Shown piece after piece: positions 57,541 through 64,000 of a DNA stretch of 64,000 nt. Each line of letters begins with the position of its first letter. The stretch's first letter is position 1. The DNA comes from Hofstenia miamia (lineage: Eukaryota > Xenacoelomorpha > Acoela). A program made the translations under genes and the position numbers. The notes below the pieces were generated by a model that searched no databases, had not been told where the DNA came from, and saw only the letters and a program-made list of their open reading frames with translations. The stretch is from assembly GCA_004352715.1 (NCBI GenBank), contig SCFE01000042.1, forward strand, positions 321,069 through 385,068. The letters are read 5' to 3'.

Positions 57541-58048
57541 GATGACGTCATCACTCATTTTCAATATATTAAGAAGCCAGTAAACTCTCATGATACATTT
57601 AGTATTTGTACTGATGAGCAAAACACACTTAATTATGTAATTTGAGTTCAAACATTCTATGGTTAATATCGAAACAGTTCGTTTTTTAATGAAAAAGGCA
57701 AATTTGAAGTTATTTTTGATGACGTCATCGTTGATTATTCATATGTTATTTAGCTAGCTACTCTTGATAAATTCAAAAAATCGTATTAATGGCTTAACAC
57801 AACAAATTATGTAATTTTAGTTCAAAATTTCTATATTAATTTTGCAAATATACCGTTTTTTGATGAAAAAAGCAAAATTTGCGGTATTTTTCATGACGCC
57901 ATCTTCAAGCTTGAGGTTTACCCCCTACATGACCTTCAAATTTTCTGAAACTTAAAATATAATGTTTTTAGACCAAGTGGCACAATAAAATCACCCAATG
58001 AAGGTTTTATGTCAATTTCTTTAAAATCATGGGGCGTTTGATGCACCC
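57541..58048 (-). repeat. Right terminal inverted repeat arm with ~175-bp subrepeats
   Basis: TGACGTCA at 57543-57550, TGACGTCA at 57720-57727 and TGACGCCA at 57894-57901 are spaced 177 and 174 bases. The stretches behind them share TTATGTAATTT.AGTTCAAA and GATGAAAAA.GCAAATTT words, so the arm is built of tandem subrepeats. It lies upstream of the transposase start and probably contains its promoter. Confidence 0.75.
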
Positions 58049-58070
58049 TAATATATATATATATATATAT

Positions 58071-58910
58071 AATCTATGTTCGAGTGGTCTCATGAACAGT
58101 CTATCTCCCTCTCTCGTCACCTTTTCCATGCAGCCTCATTTTCTTGTTTGTGGTGACTTCAATCTTCCTAATGTCTGCTGGAATGCACTCGACTCTACTG
58201 ACACTTATGAGTCTGCTGTTTTAGAAGTTTTTGCCTGCTTTTCTTTTGAACAACTTGTATTTTCTTACTTCCAGCTCCTCCCTGCTTGATTTGGTTCTGT
58301 ACTCTCATCCTGATTACATATTCGACATATCTGCAATCCCTGTTCCTGCTAAGTTGTCAAATCACTCATTCGTCCGCTTCAATCTGTCTGTCAACTCTAC
58401 TTCTCCATCTGGTTATCTGGCTGCTCCACAATATGCTCGATTTAACAGTGACTTTCTATGACTTAATGCTTATATCTCATCTTCGCTCCCAGTTTGTAGT
58501 GATTCCTTCACAGTTGATGATTGGTTCATCTTCTTACACCAAGTTATTTCTTCTTATGTTCTATTTCTCGTCCCTTACTGTGCACTCCTTGAATAAATTG
58601 GAGTCTTACAAACGCCATACTGGTACTACTGCTTCTCTCACAGAAGATGTTATCAATTTTATGGAACTTTCCAAAGTCACTCTTCTGTCTGTCTTATCGA
58701 CCAGTTATCTACAAGACTCTTATTCCTTCCTGTGTTCTCTTCATTCCAAACCAGAGCACCCCAATTTGACATGGAATCTTCTTTCTGCACACTCTGACCT
58801 GGAGAAAGCCGATCTGTTCAACGCGTATTTTGCCTCTAATTTCTCTGAATCTGTCTCCATGTGGTCGCAAGAGCACCCTGTAGCTGCTCTGTCGTCCAAT
58901 TACCTTTGAT
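58071..58910 (+). pseudogene. CR1/L2-type retrotransposon: endonuclease second half and linker
   Basis: Continues the endonuclease interrupted at 52980: MQPHFLVCGDFNLPNVCWNA has the GDFN catalytic motif. Then, after a frameshift near 58265, LLDLVLYSHPDYIFDIS and LSNHSFVRFNLSV (the SDH-type position reads SNHSF). A linker with NKLESYKRHTG and ADLFNAYFASNFSES, typical of the stretch just before the polymerase, follows. The reverse transcriptase itself is missing. Loss of the 3' half with the 5' half kept is the reverse of normal retrotransposon truncation. A (TA)n run at 58049-58070 separates it from the TIR transposon. Confidence 0.75.
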
Positions 58911-59859
58911 ACTCTTCGAATCTCGAGGCATTTCTGCAAAAAAATAACAATAAACATTAATATAGAGAATAAGGCCCATCTGTGAATATTAATCACAAAG
59001 ATAATGTTTATTTTGAATTTAATAATGTAAAAGGTTCATTTGCTGTCAATCACTAAATTTAACTTGTTTCTATTTTCTAGTAAATTAGCAAATCTGAAAC
59101 TTATTTTACATTTGCACCGTGAACAGCACACTATTGCAGACTCGAGACAATGAATGAACTGTGATCCTGTGGTTTTCCCCTATCAGCAAGTCTGTTCAGC
59201 TTTGTTATAGTAACTGTTTAGCGTTCGAAGTGTTGTTTGTCATCTGTGGGCCTTGATACCTGCTGGACATTAATACCTGCAGGTACCTCACTTTGAACTC
59301 ATTTGCCCCAAGATCGTAACTGAATAGAATAAAATAAACAGCTGCAAATTCACCAAAAGACTTTCAACAATCATAATTCCTTTCGTAATATAGAAATATC
59401 CAATTGGAATCACCTCTACAAAGCAATAATTTTGAAAATTCTCACGAATTTTTGAAAAGCCCTTTACTAAATTAACTTCATTTGTCCCAACATTGATTTG
59501 CTCAATTTTAGATTTTATTAACTGAAAACATGCAGCAAGGCGTATTTTACTCATAATTGGTTCGTAACGCAAACAAATTGATATATTAAAAGTGTAATAG
59601 CTCTAAACACCAAATTTCCTTTTGATTTTTACATACAAATTCAATATTTTACGACACCATCTAACGAATTTTGAAAAATGAAATTTCGTGTAATGTCTTG
59701 TCTCTAGCCTCTGTACATGCTGCAAAATCTGTATGAATACATTCATCATGATTATCCTTAGGAATTGAAATTTATTCAGGAAACACACAGTTGCTACTCA
59801 GGAAACTACAGGAAAAACAGTAGTAACATATGTTAGCTATATATTTTTATATATTATAG
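58911..59859. other. Uncertain; hydrophobic minus-strand frames
   Basis: Minus-strand frames at 59788-59603 and 59572-59288 are adjacent. The second ends in a hydrophobic stretch (GIMIVESLLVNLQLFILFYS). They could be the remnant of a membrane protein, but no family is recognised and the plus strand here would be intron of the exon at 59860. Confidence 0.2.
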
Positions 59860-60032
59860 AAGGCTTTCTACAGTATATTAATAAGCTTTTGGAACAAGAT
59901 TGTCGAGCAACTCTAAAGCATTTGCTTGCCAAGCTAAAATATAATCCACATGTCGTAATAGACGCATTCACAAGCACATTTCAACGACATCTTGATGTTG
60001 CCCACTTTACACTAAAAAATATTTCCAACTGA
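59860..60032 (+). CDS. Candidate terminal exon of an unidentified host gene
   Basis: An acceptor (TATATATTATAG) precedes 57 in-frame codons: GFLQYINKLLEQDCRATLKH, LLAKLKYNPHVVIDAFTSTF, QRHLDVAHFTLKNISN, then TGA at 60030-60032. AATAAA lies 61 bases after the stop (60093-60098). The peptide has balanced composition and amphipathic helical periodicity (LLxxLxxxxxxVIDAFxxxFxxHL), unlike the random frames around it. I do not recognise the protein. No upstream exon could be found in the window; the adjacent retrotransposon may sit in its intron. Confidence 0.4.
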
Positions 60033-60261
60033 AAAGGATTTGTTGAATTCATTTTAAGGTTTAAATCAGAGCATACAATTATTCATTACCAAAATAAAAG
60101 TAATTTAAATATGTTTTACAAAAGGATTTAGGGAAGATCGATTTGAGGCCAGTACTGCACAACTACACTTCCAAATTCCAAAGGCTCAAATTTACAATGC
60201 ACTTTTATTACAGATTGAAATTTTTCATCAACAGTCAAATCGAGGACCAAGGGGTTCGATG

Positions 60262-60299
<38 letters not shown>

Positions 60300-61017
60300 T
60301 GATCTTTCCATTAGTGGTGTAGTGCTAAAATTTCAGCAAGAGGGCTCTTTGAGAGGTAAGTGTACAGACATTCCAGGCTAGTTACCACAGATGTCCTGAC
60401 CACTTTTGTTTCTGTAATTGCAATTACGTGTTTTTGATTCACATTTTTATTTTTGGCATTTGTGGAATTATTATTAAGCCTGTATGGGCAGAGATGAAAA
60501 ATTTCCTATCTCAGCCCATTTCTTGCAGGTCTGGCCCAGCCCCGCCCATCTCTGTTAAATTTTTGGCCCATTTTGAGTCTATGTTTTTCGTAAAGGAGGG
60601 CATGGCAAAGTTCAATCTGAAGTAGGCCTTCTCAAATTACTATCTATTATAGGCATGCATTGATCTCACTTAGAACTATTAAGGTGGCTGTAAGTTAAAA
60701 CATGCATATACGCACTTATCTTCGTATTAGTGTAGCATTCAAGTAGTCCTATGTTACTTCACTTTCATGTACATGTATATCTATTACTTTAGATTTTTTG
60801 GAAAGTTTTAGACGAATTTCACTGAAAATACTGGCAATTTCTTTCATAAGAACATTTTACATAGTGTTCTCAGCAAACTTTTCATGGACATTAAAACAAA
60901 ATAGTACTTAAACTTAGATGTTATATATATATATATATNNNNNNNNNNNNNNNNNNNNNNNNNNNNNNNNNNNNNNNNNNNNNNNNNNNNNNNNNNNNNN
61001 NNNNNNNNNNNNNNNNN

Positions 61018-61049
<32 letters not shown>

Positions 61050-62099
61050 TTATAAGAGGCGCTTTGTTACTTACGGAGGCACTTTTCAGAGTCTACATGT
61101 ACATTGTACAATGGGGGATTTCATTAAGAAATATTTGGTGGATTTGTATTTAGTTTCACGAAGATTAGTAACTTTTCATTCCTCATTCCTTTCACTTTTT
61201 GATGCTAAAATATTGCTAGAAATTTTTGTTTCCTTAATAACTTTAAGCAGCCCAGGAATTTCTTGTTCTATTTTCAATGGCTTTTAAATAAAATTCCAAT
61301 TATTTATGAATTAAGAAAAGACATCCAAAATCTACGAGCAAGACGAGCAAGATATAAGAATGTCTTTTCCACATCTATATAAAAAAACTTGAAATAATTT
61401 GTTCCCATTTGCTTTAGATTTTGTGACCTCTGCACAAAAAGTATGAAAAGCATTTTAAAAACGGTTCATCTTTTCAAGCACCATCAATAATTTTATCAAT
61501 ATATCACCGTTTAAAAATTTCGTAATAGGTCTTGAAAAAATTGTTTGAAAATGTACACAAAACGGTTTGTCCTTTTAAATCTACAACATGTTGTTAAATT
61601 TAAGGAAAATTGAAATTCCTCATCAACCATCTGAATGCATGTCGACCCTTTTTGGCGATAATCCTTGCTATGGTCTAGCATATAATATCAAATGGCCATT
61701 TAAATAAATTTCTGTAGCTTCTTATCCCTACATGAAAGCGGCTGCGCATCATCATTACTTAAGGAGGGTCGAGACGCATTCAAAAAGAGTTGATGGGAAT
61801 TTTGAGGTTCTTAAAATTTAAAATGAAATTTTACCAAAACTATACGATATTTTAATTTTGTGTTGTATGCATTGCTGTGGCGAGATTTTCTGACCGGAGA
61901 GGTCATCTAGTAGTGATTACGTAAGCGACCAATAGCGGGGTGAAGACCTGCGAAAATTTTTTGAAAATAAACACAAAATTGACCTTAGAAATGCATTTCA
62001 CAGCTTTGTTTAAAGCACAATTGAATTACCAAATTTCATTTTTACGTGCTGATTTTGCTTTTAGGTTTGTTGTCCAGGAGGGGTTGCCTGACCTTCCAG
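60033..62099. other. Non-coding with two (TA)n arrays
   Basis: TA arrays at 60266-60296 and 60922-61047 (the latter with a 79-base gap at 60939-61017). A GGGC/GCCC word patch at about 60478-60622 (CTCAGCCCATTT, CTGGCCCAGCCCCGCCCATC) resembles the hAT-like clusters. No gene supported. Confidence 0.5.
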
Positions 62100-62746
62100 G
62101 GGTGTTCGTCCCCCAAACCCCCGTGGCTACGCGCCTAGGCCTCCGCCCCGCAATACATTTTGACAAGAGAGGAAAAATCCCCCAACTACACCCCTGCTTT
62201 CAATTTCACATGTGCAATGTAAAGAATACCTATATTTAAATCAAAGAGCTACTATTATATATGCTTTCTATTAATTTTATAGATGTTCGGAAATTTATTC
62301 ACCAGTACAGTAAATTGATCCTACATTTTCCTTAAATTTTTTTTGTTAATGCTTTAAATGTTTGAATATATTAGGTCTAAAAGTTAATTCCCGCGTTTTT
62401 TGTTGTTGTTCTATTTCAGCAAAATAAAATTATTTCTATGTAACAAGTTTTGTGTTATAATGTTCTCTGTATTATCAGCGATCTATTAATATATGACTTT
62501 CCCTATATAACGTTACAACATTTGTTATTTTTAAGTTAGAAGATGTCAACTTTCGTACCGGAAAAACGTCATTTGCGGGAAGCTCTTCTTTTCCTTTTCC
62601 ATCTGAAAAAGAAAGCCGCACCAAATGCTTTCTCAAGCTTATGGCAATGTTGCTCCATCCCTAAGAACCTGCCAAGAATGGTTTCAGCGGTTCGAATCAG
62701 GCGATTTTGACGTCAAAGACAAACATCGGCCAGGGCAGCCAAAAAA
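62100..62746 (+). repeat. Duplicate of 62748-63394 (mariner 5' part) at an N join
   Basis: Repeats 62748-63394 at an offset of 648 and stops at the N at 62747, within the mariner DNA-binding region. The copies look identical, which fits an assembly overlap rather than two transposons. Confidence 0.85.
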
Positions 62747-63018
62747 NGGGTGTTCGTCCCCCAAACCCCCGTGGCTACGCGCCTAGGCCTCCGCCCCGCA
62801 ATACATTTTGACAAGAGAGGAAAAATCCCCCAACTACACCCCTGCTTTCAATTTCACATGTGCAATGTAAAGAATACCTATATTTAAATCAAAGAGCTAC
62901 TATTATATATGCTTTCTATTAATTTTATAGATGTTCGGAAATTTATTCACCAGTACAGTAAATTGATCCTACATTTTCCTTAAATTTTTTTTGTTAATGC
63001 TTTAAATGTTTGAATATA

Positions 63019-64000
63019 TTAGGTCTAAAAGTTAATTCCCGCGTTTTTTGTTGTTGTTCTATTTCAGCAAAATAAAATTATTTCTATGTAACAAGTTTTG
63101 TGTTATAATGTTCTCTGTATTATCAGCGATCTATTAATATATGACTTTCCCTATATAACGTTACAACATTTGTTATTTTTAAGTTAGAAGATGTCAACTT
63201 TCGTACCGGAAAAACGTCATTTGCGGGAAGCTCTTCTTTTCCTTTTCCATCTGAAAAAGAAAGCCGCACCAAATGCTTTCTCAAGCTTATGGCAATGTTG
63301 CTCCATCCCTAAGAACCTGCCAAGAATGGTTTCAGCGGTTCGAATCAGGCGATTTTGACGTCAAAGACAAACATCGGCCAGGGCAGCCAAAAAAATTTGA
63401 AGACGAACAACTTCAAGCTTTATTGGATGAAGATTCAGCTCAAACACAGAAGCAACTAGCGACATTTCTTGGCGTCACGCAAAATGCTGTTTCTCTTCGA
63501 TTGAAAGCAATTGGGAAGATTCAGAAGGAAGGAATATGGGTGGCTCATGCACTGTCAGAACGCAACAAAGAGCAGAGAAAAACAACTTCAAAAATCTTTG
63601 CTAGACAGATTCCATAGAAAGTCACTTTTGCACCGCATCATAACTGGTGATGAAAAATGGGTGTACTATGACAATCCAAAGCGAAGAAAATCGTGGGTAA
63701 GTCCTGGTGAACCAGCAACTTTGACCGCAAAACCAAACATTCACGGAAAGAAGGTGTTACTGTGCATATGGTGGGATCAACGTGACATACTGTACTATGA
63801 GCTTCTTCAACCTGGTGAAACAGTCGCTGCCGATCGCTATCAGCATCAATTAGAGCAGTTACGCCATGAAATTGCAGTAAAGAGACCAGAATGGGCGCAT
63901 CGACATGACAAACTCATACTGCTTCATGATAACGCAAGGCCGCACGTCGCAAAACAGGTAAAAGACACACTGAATGAGTTCAAATGGGAAGTTTTACCAC
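63019..64000 (+). mobile_element. mariner transposon, 5' part
   Basis: The tip TTAGGTCTAAAAGTTAATTC at 63019 follows a TA dinucleotide, as expected for mariner insertion at TA. A transposase gene begins 172 bases inside. The element runs beyond the window, so its right end is not seen. The duplicate left tip at 62371 is the assembly copy. Confidence 0.85.
63191..64000 (+). pseudogene. mariner transposase (partial, two frameshifts)
   Basis: ATG at 63191: MSTFVPEKRHLREALLFLFH, then after a frameshift at about 63268 the first helix-turn-helix region (LSQAYGNVAPSLRTCQEWFQ, RFESGDFDVKDKHRPGQPKK) and second helix-turn-helix (DSAQTQKQLATFLGVTQNAV). A one-base slip in CTTT at about 63595 ends that frame. 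In the next frame the catalytic core follows: LLHRIITGDEKWVYYDNPKR (first Asp, TGDE) at about 63630 and LILLHDNARPHVAKQVKDTL (second Asp, HDN) at about 63915. The third Asp lies beyond the window. Both frameshifts are single-base and could be sequencing errors. Family mariner is certain; the HDNARPH and WxxHxLS... motifs are standard. Confidence 0.9.

Larger units (their letters stand above)
52982..58048 (-). mobile_element. 5.07-kb TIR transposon of unassigned superfamily
   Basis: Both ends read GGGTGCATCAAACGCCC inward (52982 and 58048) with TA on each side, so the target duplication is probably TA. Inverted homology continues for over 300 bases on each side (for example TTATTGTGCCACTTGGTCTA, AGAGTAGCTAGCTAAATAAC), with a small deletion in the left arm. 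The right arm has about 175-bp subrepeats, each starting at a TGACG(T/C)CA palindrome. It carries one minus-strand gene (about 57310-53653). It interrupts the endonuclease of a CR1/L2-type element exactly, which proves insertion. Real length is smaller than 5.07 kb because part of the interior is duplicated at N joins. Confidence 0.85.

Noticed and set aside
52982-58048. Apparent tandem duplication of the transposase gene
   Set aside because: Copies are bounded by single N and out of protein order, so misassembly is the simpler reading.
61940-62239. 99-codon frame reading GLPDLPGVFVPQTPVATRLG
   Set aside because: The GC-rich phrase looks like untranslated repeat sequence, and the frame crosses the start of a duplicated assembly segment.
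62371-63394. Two adjacent mariner copies
   Set aside because: The first is a 647-base duplicate of the second ending at an N.
1-64000. tRNA, rRNA, riboswitch or bacterial terminator
   Set aside because: None could be recognised by eye; a covariance-model search would be needed to exclude small RNA genes.

Overview
The window looks like a transposon-dense piece of an AT-rich invertebrate nuclear genome. Coding traces are short, broken and intron-containing. There are no operons, no bacterial-type ribosome binding sites and no rRNA. Two independent promoters (45323-45356, and 40324-40353 inside an LTR) pair a TATA box with a TCAGT initiator 27-30 bp downstream. TCAGT is the typical arthropod initiator, so an arthropod is my best guess, but mariner, P, pogo, hAT and R4-like elements also occur together in cnidarians and other invertebrates, so this is not settled.

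Layout. 1-630: 3' end of a CR1/L2-type retrotransposon. 800-3670 (minus): decayed R4-like retrotransposon. 3671-11200: mostly non-coding DNA with (TA)n arrays and a 450-bp dispersed repeat in two copies. 11223-12938: dead pogo/Tigger-like transposase. 14677-42054: a nest of elements whose outer edges are matching hAT-type ends, each bordered by the same 8 bp. Inside it lie a Gypsy RNase H fragment, a truncated Gypsy 5' end, several P-element copies with THAP-domain transposases, Tc1/mariner scraps, a KRAB-like exon (29159-29346, minus) and a nearly full-length Gypsy element with an unidentified reading region after its integrase. 45323-46229: a five-finger C2H2 gene of the GLI/ZIC/GLIS superfamily with its promoter. 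48506-50850: a complete, apparently young hAT transposon with intact transposase, 18-bp terminal repeats and perfect 8-bp target duplication. 52040-58910: a CR1/L2-type element whose endonuclease is split by a 5.07-kb terminal-inverted-repeat transposon (52982-58048). That transposon's transposase belongs to no superfamily I can name. 59860-60032: a candidate terminal exon of an unidentified host gene. 62100-64000: a mariner, running off the window.

Host genes are few: the zinc-finger gene, the KRAB-like exon, the 59860 exon and possibly a small exon at 30499. Everything else recognisable is mobile DNA, and it can be read as layers of insertion: TIR transposon inside CR1/L2 element, and P and Gypsy copies inside an older hAT shell.

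Assembly caution. Single N bases at 2755, 3016, 18313, 23694, 26644, 54257, 55647, 55874 and 62747 are each next to a duplicated stretch. These look like contig or haplotype joins, not biology. Two gaps are exactly 1000 N. Many frameshifts fall in homopolymers, so some broken genes may be broken only in this assembly.
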